Assembly: GCF_000724545.1 (NCBI RefSeq) | Contig: NZ_JHBV01000016.1 | Span: 124,001 to 188,000, forward strand | DNA length: 64,000 bases | Reading direction: 5' to 3' | From: Aureispira sp. CCB-QB1 | Lineage (GTDB): Bacteria; Bacteroidota; Bacteroidia; Chitinophagales; Saprospiraceae | Part shown: positions 44,507 to 54,189 of the stretch, piece by piece | Numbering within the stretch: the first letter of the stretch is position 1 | How the letters are laid out: every line of letters begins with the position of its first letter | The notes under the pieces: generated by a model | Databases searched by the model: none | Told to the model about the DNA's origin: nothing | Seen by the model: the letters and a program-made list of their open reading frames with translations, nothing else | Program-made: the position numbers and the translations under genes

Positions 44507-47500
44507 TTAAAAATCGGAGCCTATTGACAAATATAAAATAGGATTTTGAACTTGTCCTGTTTCTACTCCCCAAGCATAATCCAAGCGGAAATAATGCCCT
44601 AGTAAAACCGTTCTAATTCCAAATCCATAACCAAACAAAATTGGTCGTCTAAAATAATTCACGGTCACCTTTACAGGAGAAATCGACCCAGGACCATTAT
44701 TGTCAATGACAGTTGTGTTTAATGGATTGTCTGTAGAAAATGGCGAAGCTCCTTGCCATGCAGTTCCTACGTCAAAAAACGCAACTAATTGTAAGCTCCT
44801 TAACATAGCATTTCTTGGCGGATTTTTTGAGATATAATCTATAATTGGAATACGCATTTCAACATTTCCAAGTGCATACGAACTACCATTTCTAGCATTA
44901 TTATTAAAACCTCTCATATTAGCTCCTAATGTCTGCAAGCCATAACTACCAGCTTCTGGCAATGTAACTGTTGTACTAGTTGTTGGGAACATCCAATTTT
45001 CAACTCCACCTAAAGAGTATAAGATTTTTTGTTGACCAAACGAACTTGCTGCTGCCAAACGAAATGCAAAGATAGTTTTGTTGTCAAAAGTTAAATAATG
45101 TCTAGCGTCAAATCCTATCGCTGTCGTCAAACCACCTTCAAAACCAACCTTGAATTCATCTTGAGTTTGAACTGAAAAAGGCTTGTAAAAATCTAAATAA
45201 CCTTTAAACTTCGTTCCTTTTCTAGCGTTCAAGCGCAATTCTAAAGTGTTATCAAATACATACTCTAATCTCAACCCCAATCTATTTTCATGATAAACAG
45301 GAACTTGAAGACTATTTAACTCTTCAGCTAAGATAGCCACTTTATCCAATTGCAAACTAAAAATGCCTCGCAAGCTTTGAAATTTAGACAAAGGATACTT
45401 CAATTCTGTCTGCAACAAATGCTTTACAGTACGCCCTCTAGCCTCTATGGAAACATTAGTAACAGTATCTACGACTACGTAGTTATATATGCGCCCACGT
45501 CTATAAAAGGAATAGCGTTGATCAATTAATCCTTTTTTATTTTCTACATTAATAAAATATTCCATGCCATTAAAATCAAATGGCACTCGAAGACCGAGCT
45601 CTAAATAGAAGTTCTCAAAAACATCTACAAATCCAGTTTTAAGAGCAAAGCTTAAAGGTTGGAATTGATAATAGTTTCCTAAATACATATCCATACCATT
45701 GTACAATGGAGTATTATCCATCTGAAACGTCACCTTATCTACCCGAAACAAGCTCTTATATTTATTAGCATGGGTTTCGTTCCAAGCCACCACTTTTGTC
45801 TCTGAGTTTGTCAAGACAGTTTTAGTTTTTTTCTTATTATTGGGGGTAGCCCTGATATCTTCACCATCCTCTACTAAAATCGTTGGAGTAACATTTTTAT
45901 CTTCTTCTTTGTCAACTCTAGGCTCTTCAACATCTTCAAATTCGCTTTGGAATTCGTAATTGTCAATATCAATCTTGCCCGTATCTACTGGTGGGTTCGT
46001 ATCCTTTAGCACAGGACTAGGTTCCTCCAGTTCTAATTGCTTTGGCAAAACGGTCTCTTTGGGTTGTTTGGTAGACTTTTTAAACGCAACCGTACTTTTT
46101 TCCCCTTTATACAAACCACTCATTTTTTCTATGATATGGCGGTAAACTGTTTTTTGAACATCTTCCATCTTGCGTTCGGGCTTGGCATCGCGAACAAATA
46201 CTTGGTAAGCCCCATCTCTATAAATCAGATCGGCTATTTTGCTAGAACTACCATCGTGTTCTAAGATGTTTCTACTATAATCTGTATTTGCATGCCCTAC
46301 TCCCGTCAACGTATATATTGGACGAATATAGGTACTGTCAACAGGCAAATGGCTATAAACAGTATCCAATGCTACTACCAGCTCTGTTCCATCTTCTAAG
46401 ATCAGTACACGCTCTTCTCTCAGTAATACTGTATCAATCTTGGCTACATATCGGTTGTAAAAACCATTCTCGTCACTTAAATAGGTAAAATGGTCGCCTT
46501 TTCCCATTGCAATAGGATGCGTTTCATTTGCCAAAGGTGTTCGTGTCAACTGAATTAAATCCTTAGACTTTGTTTCTAAATTATAAAAATACAGATCAAA
46601 ATTATTCGGAGGCAATTGGTCTGTAAACCGCATAGAATTGATTCGAGCTGATGTACGATTAGAAGAAAATACAATCCCTTTTTGTCCTCTCAAAGTAATA
46701 ATCGCCAACTCCTTTTCGTCCCAAAAATCATTTGTAATTGCCTTTGGAAGCCCTCCATTGTACATATACAAATCAGAATGTCCCCCTTGAATTGCTGTGA
46801 ATACTAAACTGGAACTACTTAATACATCAAAATCAATGATTCGCTCAATGCCTTCTATGGGTCGATCTTTTGCTGCCTTTTTATTAATTGGCTGGTATCG
46901 GATTTTTATTTTATCTCTTTTTTCATGAATAATAATAACCTTATCACTTGTCTTCGACCATGCAATTAATGGATAATTAGATTCATAATCGCCAGAATAA
47001 TCTCGTTCTCCTTGTTTAAATAAAACTGTTTTTTCTTCCGTTTTTAAATCATAAACAATTACTTTTCGTACGCCCTGATTGTGCTCTGTATACGCTATAT
47101 AGTTTGAATTAGGGCTAATTTTTAGATTTTTAACAATCCCCTTAGGAGGAATATCCAAAGCCACCTGTCCTTTATTGGGAAATCGACGCTGCTTGTTATC
47201 TGCATTATAACGCTCACTATAATAGTTAAACCAGTCAGCTCCTACTACTTGATAATACGTCTTGCCAAAAACATATAAAAATCCATTTTCTACACTTCTA
47301 TTGATTCTTGTCAAATACAATAAATTAGAAACGGTTGACTTGCTATGCTCTTGCGACACAAAATGAAATAGAGATTGACCAGCCAATAAAGGTTCTTTTT
47401 TTGCTAGCTCTACAAAGTTTTCATATTTACCACTCAACAACACATCTCTCAGCTTGTTATCCATTTCTGTATTCCAATCCTCTGTTGCATGAGCAATAGC

Positions 47501-48040
47501 TCCTTTAACAAACCACTGAGGAAGGTTCATCAACACAGAATTTTGTACCATTTCTTGAATGTTGGTTCCCACTAATATTTTACCCAACAAAACCTCCGCA
47601 AGCCCCTTTCGAATTTGTTGACGCAAATCTGCATGACTTCCATTAAAATAGACTTGAACTTTAGGAGTAATAATTTTTGTTGTTCCACCTTGATTCACAG
47701 TATATCTTTTCACTCCAATATTACTTTGGAGGTAATCACTATAGTCGCTATAAATAATAATTTCAATTCGTTTTTTTAATTGATGCTCAAACATTCTAGA
47801 TAACTCTATGTAATCTAGTTCTGCTACAGGCAAAACATACTGAGCCAACTTCTTGTCATTTTCGGCATACGACAATTGAAAATTAGTAGACTCGTATCGA
47901 AACCACTTTTTTTGCTCGTATTGAAGTCTGTTATGACCAAAGTCGGTACTAACTACCTGACTTTTTGCTGTTGACAAAAAAATCATGGTCAAAAATAAGG
48001 CACGAAATCCCGTGATAAGATAATTGCGTTGTTGAATCAT
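44507..48040 (-). CDS. large exported TolB-like propeller plus C-terminal outer-membrane barrel protein
   Basis: 1177 residues. Signal peptide ending TAKSQ. Residues ~60-230 resemble a peptidase-MA-like domain without a clear HExxH (LPQWFVKGAIAHATEDW). From ~300 to 620, WD40/PD40-type propeller blades of TolB kind (GIVKNLKISPNSNYIAYTEH, then LIAWSKTSDKVIIIHE). An acidic linker (~690-790) follows, then alternating beta strands to the C-terminal Phe (ILYLSIGSDF), typical of a BamA/Omp85-like or other 14-16-strand barrel. It is probably an outer-membrane protein with a large periplasmic part. The function is unknown. Confidence 0.82.
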   Translation of the reverse strand: MIQQRNYLITGFRALFLTMIFLSTAKSQVVSTDFGHNRLQYEQKKWFRYESTNFQLSYAENDKKLAQYVLPVAELDYIELSRMFEHQLKKRIEIIIYSDYSDYLQSNIGVKRYTVNQGGTTKIITPKVQVYFNGSHADLRQQIRKGLAEVLLGKILVGTNIQEMVQNSVLMNLPQWFVKGAIAHATEDWNTEMDNKLRDVLLSGKYENFVELAKKEPLLAGQSLFHFVSQEHSKSTVSNLLYLTRINRSVENGFLYVFGKTYYQVVGADWFNYYSERYNADNKQRRFPNKGQVALDIPPKGIVKNLKISPNSNYIAYTEHNQGVRKVIVYDLKTEEKTVLFKQGERDYSGDYESNYPLIAWSKTSDKVIIIHEKRDKIKIRYQPINKKAAKDRPIEGIERIIDFDVLSSSSLVFTAIQGGHSDLYMYNGGLPKAITNDFWDEKELAIITLRGQKGIVFSSNRTSARINSMRFTDQLPPNNFDLYFYNLETKSKDLIQLTRTPLANETHPIAMGKGDHFTYLSDENGFYNRYVAKIDTVLLREERVLILEDGTELVVALDTVYSHLPVDSTYIRPIYTLTGVGHANTDYSRNILEHDGSSSKIADLIYRDGAYQVFVRDAKPERKMEDVQKTVYRHIIEKMSGLYKGEKSTVAFKKSTKQPKETVLPKQLELEEPSPVLKDTNPPVDTGKIDIDNYEFQSEFEDVEEPRVDKEEDKNVTPTILVEDGEDIRATPNNKKKTKTVLTNSETKVVAWNETHANKYKSLFRVDKVTFQMDNTPLYNGMDMYLGNYYQFQPLSFALKTGFVDVFENFYLELGLRVPFDFNGMEYFINVENKKGLIDQRYSFYRRGRIYNYVVVDTVTNVSIEARGRTVKHLLQTELKYPLSKFQSLRGIFSLQLDKVAILAEELNSLQVPVYHENRLGLRLEYVFDNTLELRLNARKGTKFKGYLDFYKPFSVQTQDEFKVGFEGGLTTAIGFDARHYLTFDNKTIFAFRLAAASSFGQQKILYSLGGVENWMFPTTSTTVTLPEAGSYGLQTLGANMRGFNNNARNGSSYALGNVEMRIPIIDYISKNPPRNAMLRSLQLVAFFDVGTAWQGASPFSTDNPLNTTVIDNNGPGSISPVKVTVNYFRRPILFGYGFGIRTVLLGHYFRLDYAWGVETGQVQNPILYLSIGSDF

Positions 48041-48630
48041 AGTTATAAGTCAAGCAATTCTTTTGAAGTGATTGTTCTTCTAAGAATTTTTTATCAAAAA
48101 AAATAGAAAACGAATAAGCTTATGACTGTACCAATCGAACGAACTAAGCTTACTTTATTATGAGATAGAACGAACCTAACATGGCTCTTACTCCCCAGTA
48201 CATCTCTCCTTGTTATTTTCTGCTTTTTATGACAGGAAATTAGACGATTTTCTATACTCCATTGAGGTATTATATTAATAATAACGTATTTTTGTAGTTT
48301 GAGGTTAAATTGAGAACATATTTTTTACAAAAATCTGCCTCTAAATTTTTTATTTGTACTAATAAATGAATCACAAAAATAAAACCAGTTCGTTTCTTAC
48401 GCACAAAATTGTTTGAACAATAATTGGTTCCAAACTTTATTGATTGATATAATTACGTTTTAATGACATCTTTCTGAAGATAGATATTTGACCCAATACT
48501 TTATTTCAATCTATCAATGGATCAATTAGATTGGATTTGTTATACCTACAAAAATAGTTTATAAGGCTGTTTACAAAGCAGACTCCGTTTTTTCTCATGC
48601 ACTTATTAAAAACATAACAATATAATTTAT
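48041..48630. other. intergenic region between divergent genes
   Basis: About 590 AT-rich bases. No repeat module, hairpin or reliable promoter pair was found. Confidence 0.4.
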
Positions 48631-49290
48631 ATGGCACAGGTTCATTTTTTTACATTTAGCCCCTTTGCAGAAAACACATACCTTATTTATGATGAGACTA
48701 AGGAATGTATCCTTATTGATCCAGGATGTTATACAGAAGACGAGCGCAATACACTGAGTTCTTTTATTCAAGAAAATAACCTTACTCCAGTTCGTTTAAT
48801 CAACACACATTGTCATTTAGATCACGTTTTTGGCAACCGTTACGTAGCAGAGAAGTACCAACTTCCTTTAGAAATTCATGAAGGAGAATTGCCTGTTCTA
48901 GAATCGGTTCCTGTAGTTTCTCAGATGTACGGTATCCCGAATGTACAACAATCTCCTGATCCTGACCCAGAGAGATTTATCCAAGAGGGCGATACCATTA
49001 CATTTGGCAATACGACACTACATGTTTTGTTCACCCCTGGGCATTCTCCCGCCTCCGTTTCTTTTTATTGCAAAGAAGATAACTTTATCATTGGTGGAGA
49101 TGTTTTATTTCAAGGTAGCATTGGACGAACTGATTTGCCAGGAGGTAATATGGACACCTTAATGAACAGTATTTTTAAGCACTTCTTGACCTTACCAGAT
49201 AATACAACTGTTTACTCTGGTCATGGAAGCCCAACTACCGTTGGAGCAGAAAAGAAGCATAATCCTTTTATTTTGCAATATGCGAAATAG
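48631..49290 (+). CDS. MBL-fold hydrolase, glyoxalase II-like (YcbL type)
   Basis: 219 residues. The metal motif THCHLDH (His60, His62, Asp64, His65) is followed by FTPGHSPASVSFY, GGDVLFQGSIGRTDLPGG and SGHGSPTTVG, the full set for the glyoxalase II/YcbL group with a two-metal site. It hydrolyses thioesters such as S-lactoylglutathione analogues, in the cytoplasm. It lacks the extra C-terminal helical domain of classical GloB, so a YcbL-like role is more likely. Confidence 0.92.
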   Translation: MAQVHFFTFSPFAENTYLIYDETKECILIDPGCYTEDERNTLSSFIQENNLTPVRLINTHCHLDHVFGNRYVAEKYQLPLEIHEGELPVLESVPVVSQMYGIPNVQQSPDPDPERFIQEGDTITFGNTTLHVLFTPGHSPASVSFYCKEDNFIIGGDVLFQGSIGRTDLPGGNMDTLMNSIFKHFLTLPDNTTVYSGHGSPTTVGAEKKHNPFILQYAK

Positions 49291-49307
49291 ATTGTAGTAG
49301 ATTAAAG

Positions 49308-49398
49308 TAGTAGTTAATAGTAGTTAGCTACGCTCATGAGGGCGCAAGCTTAGTTTTTTACTTTTTCACCAAAAAGACAAAAAAGCAACGAACTATTG
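49308..49398 (+). repeat. dispersed intergenic repeat, copy I
   Basis: Begins TAGTAGTTAATAGTAGTTAG, then CTACGCTCATGAGGGCGCAA, a TTAGTTTTTTACTTTTTCAC module and CCAAAAAGACAAAAAAG (shared with F2), and ends CAACGAACTATTG. It lies immediately upstream of thiL. Confidence 0.75.
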
Positions 49399-49455
49399 AG
49401 TTAACTATGCTGCTAACTATTGTCAAAGAATAGAAATTATAAAATAAGAATAAAC

Positions 49456-50478
49456 ATGGCAAGAACAGAACTTAGCGATTTAGGAGAATTTGGATTGATA
49501 GAATTCTTGACCAAAGACGTCAACCTAAAAAACAAATCATCCATACGAGGTATTGGCGACGATGCCGCTATTGTCGATCATGGAACTCAAAAAACAGTTA
49601 TTTCTACAGACTTGTTGGTAGAAAATATCCACTTTGACTTGGTGTACACACCGCTCAAGCACTTGGGATACAAAGCTGTCGTTGTAAATTTATCGGATAT
49701 TTATGCAATGAATGCCCGACCGACACAAATTACAGTTTCTTTAGCAATTTCCAATCGTTTTTCCGTAGAAGCGGTGCATGAAATCTACAAAGGTATTCAT
49801 GCGGCTTGTGAATTGTATGGTGTGGATTTAATTGGAGGAGACACTACCTCTTCCGTCCAAGGACTAACCATTAGTATTACCGCATTGGGAGTAGCCGATG
49901 AAGACAAATTGGTTTATCGAGATACGGCTCAAGTTGGTGATTTGGTTTGTGTAACAGGCTTTTTAGGAGGTGCTTATGTTGGTTTGCAATTATTGGAGCG
50001 AGAAAAACAAATTTATTTGGAAAATCCTAATATGCAACCAGACTTGGAGAATAAAGATTATATCGTTGGGCGTTTGTTGAAACCAGAGGCTCGAAAAGAC
50101 ATTTTTGAATTTTTCGAAAAAGCTAACTTGCTACCAACCTCCATGATTGATATCTCTGATGGTTTATCTTCTGACTTGTTGCATATTTGTCGCATGTCTG
50201 ATGTTGGTGCTTTTATAGAGGAAAAAAGTTTGCCCATTGCACAAGAAACCTCTGTCAAAGCAATTGATTTCAAACTGCCTCCTACGACTTGTGCTTTGCA
50301 TGGTGGCGAGGACTACGAGCTTCTTTTTACAATCAAACCTGAGGATGCTGAAAAGATTCGATATAATATGGACATTCGCATCATTGGAGAAATTACAAAA
50401 CCTGAAGATGGCATCAATCTACATACATCAGGTGGAAGCATTAAGGAATTGATTGCTCAAGGATGGCGCCATCATTAG
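49456..50478 (+). CDS. thiL: thiamine-monophosphate kinase
   Basis: The start was chosen at the ATG at 49456 (MARTELSDLGEFGLIEFLTK), the conserved family start; about 340 residues. AIR-synthase/PurM-type fold with GIGDDAAI, STDLLVENIHFD, the GHRP-type GGDTTSS, and GGEDYELLFT. Phosphorylates thiamine monophosphate to thiamine diphosphate in the cytoplasm. Length and motif order are normal. No other thiamine gene is in the window. A dispersed repeat fills the 5' region. Confidence 0.93.
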   Translation: MARTELSDLGEFGLIEFLTKDVNLKNKSSIRGIGDDAAIVDHGTQKTVISTDLLVENIHFDLVYTPLKHLGYKAVVVNLSDIYAMNARPTQITVSLAISNRFSVEAVHEIYKGIHAACELYGVDLIGGDTTSSVQGLTISITALGVADEDKLVYRDTAQVGDLVCVTGFLGGAYVGLQLLEREKQIYLENPNMQPDLENKDYIVGRLLKPEARKDIFEFFEKANLLPTSMIDISDGLSSDLLHICRMSDVGAFIEEKSLPIAQETSVKAIDFKLPPTTCALHGGEDYELLFTIKPEDAEKIRYNMDIRIIGEITKPEDGINLHTSGGSIKELIAQGWRHH

Positions 50479-50507
50479 AGTAGTTTTTTAACAAAACCAA
50501 CAAAAAT

Positions 50508-50978
50508 ATGTGTATATTTCATGTGACCAGCAACACGAATTCTTTTAAAGAATTCTTGGAGCAACACCCAGAATTACCTGTTTACCAATCGCATGAGAAA
50601 GGGGACAAACCTAAAATAGCCGCTCAAGACTCTATTCATACCGACTATGGATTTTCTTGCGAAGTTAGCGACCGTTCTTGGGATGATATGGAGGGACAAA
50701 TTGTTGATATGATTAGTTTCTTAGAAGTCTATACTCCTTACTTGGTCAAATTGGGTCAGAGTCATCAAATTGACGACTGGCGCTTTGATCTTCCTTACGA
50801 ATGCGAGTTAGAAGAAACAAAATTTACCCAGTGCAACTATTTACCCCCAAAACTAATTCGTTTAGCGGGTGCGCTCAATATTGGCATTGAACTATCTCTA
50901 TATTGGCCCAGCAATGACAACATAGATGATATAGATGTAGAAGAAGAAGTTTCGGCTAACTCAAATACAGATGATTAA
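50508..50978 (+). CDS. acidic hypothetical protein
   Basis: 156 residues starting MCIFHVTSNTNSFKEFLEQH. Soluble, acidic, with a C-terminal run of Asp/Glu (DNIDDIDVEEEVS). Contains LRLAGALNIGIELSLYWPS-like strands near residues 118-137. No recognised family. It lies 29 bases after thiL and 80 before the TPR gene, so the three are likely co-transcribed. Confidence 0.7.
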   Translation: MCIFHVTSNTNSFKEFLEQHPELPVYQSHEKGDKPKIAAQDSIHTDYGFSCEVSDRSWDDMEGQIVDMISFLEVYTPYLVKLGQSHQIDDWRFDLPYECELEETKFTQCNYLPPKLIRLAGALNIGIELSLYWPSNDNIDDIDVEEEVSANSNTDD

Positions 50979-51058
50979 GTAATTTCATTCAAAATAAAGA
51001 CAGCAAATAAGGTAGTTTCACTTTGTTTGCTGTTTTTTCTTTCACAACTCCACTTCGC

Positions 51059-52240
51059 ATGACAAAGCTCTCTTCTGAAGAAATTTCAAAAATTCCTGAT
51101 TTATTGCTTAGTTTGGATGATAATAACCAAAATATTGCACTTCAACTATTAGAATTACATCCTTATGCCATTCCTAAGCTGTTAATTCCTATCGAAGTTT
51201 TCCTCGCCTTTTATCCTGAATCCCAACTTATCAACCTTGTACAACAAGTACTTCCCAGCTTTCAATTAGAAAAATCGCCTATTTATCTACTTCATTTGAT
51301 TCTAAATAATGGCGATTACACTCATACGGATAAGAATCTATTCAAACGATTTGCCATTAACGAACTTAATTATAGACCATGGCTGCTTAAAACACCCGCT
51401 AGAGCAGCTGTCTATGCAGAAGTTGGTACTATTTTTTGTCAACATAGCGATTTATTTGAAAAAGGACTACACTATTACGAATTGGCGATTAACAACGGTG
51501 CCAAAACTAGCCATATTATGCTCTGTTATTTAGCTTCCTTACAAGAAAAATATACTGCTAACTCAACATTAGAAATACACAAAACACAAATTATTACTCA
51601 TTATAATCAAATTTATCAGGAACAGCCGCATCAAGATATTCTTTACAATTTAGCCTCTTTTTATCAACACGATTTGAATGATAAATTAGCTGCAATAGAA
51701 ACATGGAAACGCTGCATTCAGCTTTACCCTAAGTTTAATCGTGCTATTTTTGCATTGGCTCATTTTCTGTTTGAAGAAAACAAATGGGAAGAAGCCAAAA
51801 ATTTCGCTTTGAAGAGTTTACACCTTACCCTATCTGGTGTTTATTATAATTTAGATGAAACATATTATCTATTAGGAGCTATTGAATGGAAAGGCTTTCA
51901 GAACTTGCCAGCAGCAGAGACTTACTTTGAAAAAGCATTGGAAGAAAATGAATTTTACTACCAACCTCTACAAGCACTGATGGAATTATCCTTAGAAAAT
52001 GAGGAGTATACGAAAGCCGTTCGATGGCACAAACTTGCCTTACAAGAAAGCCCTTTTGATATTCCATTAATGCTACAAATAGCTGAATTATACCTTGAAG
52101 TTTATGATTTGGAACAAGCAAGACTGTACTATTCTGAAATATTGGAACTCAATGCTGCTTATCCGCCCGCTTTAGAAGGTTTGAAAAAAATAGCTAAGTA
52201 CAGGACAAAAAATGGAGAAATTGAAAAATTAGTAAATTAG
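51059..52240 (+). pseudogene. TPR protein gene whose 3' end was replaced by an IS insertion
   Basis: The start was chosen at the ATG at 51059 (MTKLSSEEISKIPDLLL), 393 codons to the present stop. Tetratricopeptide repeats from ~100 to 370 (ILYNLASFYQHDLNDKLAAI, then AIFALAHFLFEENKWEEAKN and further units). The reading frame enters the insertion sequence at 52194, so the last 15 residues (from the Ala of KKIAKYRTKNG) are IS-encoded. Joining the flanks across the 9-bp duplication gives GLKKIEQL and a stop at 53369-53371, so only about three native residues were lost. The protein is probably still functional; 'pseudogene' here means altered end. Partner unknown. Confidence 0.8.
52185..52193. repeat. 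9-bp target-site duplication, left copy
   Basis: AAAAAATAG directly before the left end of the insertion sequence. The same nine bases occur at 53352-53360. Confidence 0.9.
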
Positions 52241-53351
52241 TAGTTGCGAAATCACTATTTACAAACTTCAATAACTCCGAATGAAAGATACAGAAAAAGT
52301 TCTTAAAGATATATTATCTGATCATTTTGCTGGTCAAAGTCAGCGATTGACCATGTTGAGTAAGCTGGTTATTTCCATAATAAAAATGAGCAGCATTAGC
52401 TATGCTCAACTTTCGCTGGTATTGAACCCTTTTGCAAAACGAGAATCTAATTTCAAAAGGATTCAACGTTTCATGAAAGAATACAAATTCTGTCGTAAGT
52501 GCTATATTCAATTAGTTTGGAAACTCATTGTTTTTAGTAATCAGTGGGTAGCTCTGAGCATTGATAGAACCAATTGGAAATTTGGGAAAATCAACATCAA
52601 TATTTTACTAATAGGTATTAGCTATAATGGAACAGCAATACCACTTATTTGGACTCTATTAGACAAAAGAGGTAACTCTTCTCAACAGGAACGGATAGAT
52701 TTAATGCAAAGCTTGATGAGTCATTTAACAATAAAGCAAAAAGGGCAAATCAAATATTTGTTAGCAGACCGTGAGTTTATTGGTAATCAATGGATAAGCT
52801 ATTTAAAATCTTTGCCTTTAATTTTTATTATTAGAATCCGAAGTAACAGTTTGATGCGAAAGTTTGGACAAATAAAAGAAGTAAAAGTTGGCAAATACTT
52901 TAGCCAATCAACTTTTAAAGCTTTGAGAAAACAAAGAATACTTTTCAAGCACCAACTTTATATTGGAGGTCAGAAACTAGGTAAATCTGAATGGCTTATT
53001 TTGATAAGTAACAAACCTATTTCAAAAGGTAAAAGAATTTATCAAGAACGCTGGGGAATCGAAGTTTTTTTCTCAGCTTGTAAAACAAGAGGATTTAATT
53101 TTGAGGATACTCATGTAACAGCACCATCTAGATTATCCAGTCTACTATTTCTTGTTGCAATAGCCTTTGTTTGGTCTTATAAAACAGGAGAATGGTTAAT
53201 CAAAAGAGGGGGTAAAATTCCAATAAAAAAACTAAAAACTCGAAAAGCTAAACTCTTTAGTATTTTTAGATTTGGCTTAGATTATATCAAAGAACGTTTA
53301 CTTAACTTTTTAACTTTATTTCAGGAATTAAAACTTTTGTCCTGTACTTAG
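52194..53351 (+). mobile_element. complete IS4-family insertion sequence (1158 bp)
   Basis: Terminal inverted repeats are perfect over 17 bases: CTAAGTACAGGACAAAA (52194-52210) and TTTTGTCCTGTACTTAG (53335-53351). A 9-bp target duplication (AAAAAATAG) flanks it at 52185-52193 and 53352-53360. The single transposase gene ends in the last three bases of the right repeat. Intact ends, intact target duplication and an uninterrupted transposase frame indicate a recent, probably still active insertion into the TPR gene. The specific IS name cannot be given without a database search. Confidence 0.95.
52281..53351 (+). CDS. IS4-family DDE transposase
   Basis: 356 residues, full length. The catalytic triad is Asp95 (LSIDRTNW), Asp163 (LLADREFIG) and Glu261. 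The YREK signature of the family is exact: Tyr254, Arg257, Glu261, Lys268 (YQERWGIEVFFSACK). The N-terminal ~75 residues form a basic DNA-binding part (NFKRIQRFMKEYKFCRKC). It cuts and joins the IS ends. The stop codon TAG is the last triplet of the right inverted repeat. Confidence 0.95.
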   Translation: MKDTEKVLKDILSDHFAGQSQRLTMLSKLVISIIKMSSISYAQLSLVLNPFAKRESNFKRIQRFMKEYKFCRKCYIQLVWKLIVFSNQWVALSIDRTNWKFGKININILLIGISYNGTAIPLIWTLLDKRGNSSQQERIDLMQSLMSHLTIKQKGQIKYLLADREFIGNQWISYLKSLPLIFIIRIRSNSLMRKFGQIKEVKVGKYFSQSTFKALRKQRILFKHQLYIGGQKLGKSEWLILISNKPISKGKRIYQERWGIEVFFSACKTRGFNFEDTHVTAPSRLSSLLFLVAIAFVWSYKTGEWLIKRGGKIPIKKLKTRKAKLFSIFRFGLDYIKERLLNFLTLFQELKLLSCT

Positions 53352-53360
53352 AAAAAATAG
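53352..53360. repeat. 9-bp target-site duplication, right copy
   Basis: AAAAAATAG directly after the right inverted repeat, identical to 52185-52193. The original TPR gene continues from here as GAACAATTATGA (Glu-Gln-Leu-stop). Confidence 0.9.
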
Positions 53361-53421
53361 AACAATTATGATTTCTGAGTCATAACCCTCAACTGATAGA
53401 AACCTAGTTATTCTAAATGCC

Positions 53422-54189
53422 TTACTCTCCTTCTTTTTTGATAAAATCTGAATTTAAAGGTGGATTTGGGGGGTTATTTTCTATTGCTTTATACTCAATT
53501 AATGATGTGGTGATTAGAACCAGCATTGGGCTTAAAACTAGATTTACTAATATAAAAAGAATGGGTGTTAAAACAATTTCACCAAAATCACTTCCAAAAA
53601 TAAATCGGAAGCTCTCCATCAGACCATAAACAAAAAAGGACTGAAACTCTTGAATTAATGCAAACAAGATAATCGCTAAGAAAAATGCTTCTACCATCAG
53701 TTCAAAAAAAGGAATATTTTTATCCATTAACTGCCTGATTACAAACAACAAAATCAAGGCGACAGAAAAATTGCCCACAATTTCAACAAATCCTCCTACA
53801 GACATAAAAAAAGTATAACTTCCTAATGTATTTTGATAGGCAAATAATACAAAACAACCGACAACAATTAATCCTCCCAACAACAAAAAGACGCCCATAT
53901 TTTGAGCTAATGTTTGCCAAAACTTCAAATTACTACGATGGTCTCTTTTTAAGGTTGCTACACATGGTAAGCTAAGTAGCAGTAAATAAGCATAGATATA
54001 ATGTATGTTATCCAGCTCTGTCAATGTAATTAAAATATGCATATCAAAGAGATAAATTCCTCCTACAATCGACACACCTAAAAATAAACACAGTAATCCA
54101 AAGCTAATATAAAAGGCACTGTTTCCAATGTAACTGTCTTTATAGTTATCAACGACCTCCCTAAAGACATAATTAAGCTTCTTGTTCAT
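53422..54189 (-). CDS. multi-pass membrane protein, unknown function
   Basis: 255 residues with six or seven hydrophobic segments (about 25-48, 62-78, 92-115, 118-145, 150-172, 205-235). The C-terminus is short and polar (NPPNPPLNSDFIKKEGE). No family is recognised. Its start overlaps the end of the upstream membrane protein gene by 17 bases, so the two are translationally coupled and may form one complex. Confidence 0.72.
   Translation of the reverse strand: MNKKLNYVFREVVDNYKDSYIGNSAFYISFGLLCLFLGVSIVGGIYLFDMHILITLTELDNIHYIYAYLLLLSLPCVATLKRDHRSNLKFWQTLAQNMGVFLLLGGLIVVGCFVLFAYQNTLGSYTFFMSVGGFVEIVGNFSVALILLFVIRQLMDKNIPFFELMVEAFFLAIILFALIQEFQSFFVYGLMESFRFIFGSDFGEIVLTPILFILVNLVLSPMLVLITTSLIEYKAIENNPPNPPLNSDFIKKEGE

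Noticed and set aside
48041-48630. Looked for a promoter or riboswitch upstream of the MBL-hydrolase gene
   Set aside because: No TTTG-N20-TAnnTTTG pair and no conserved stem pattern was seen.
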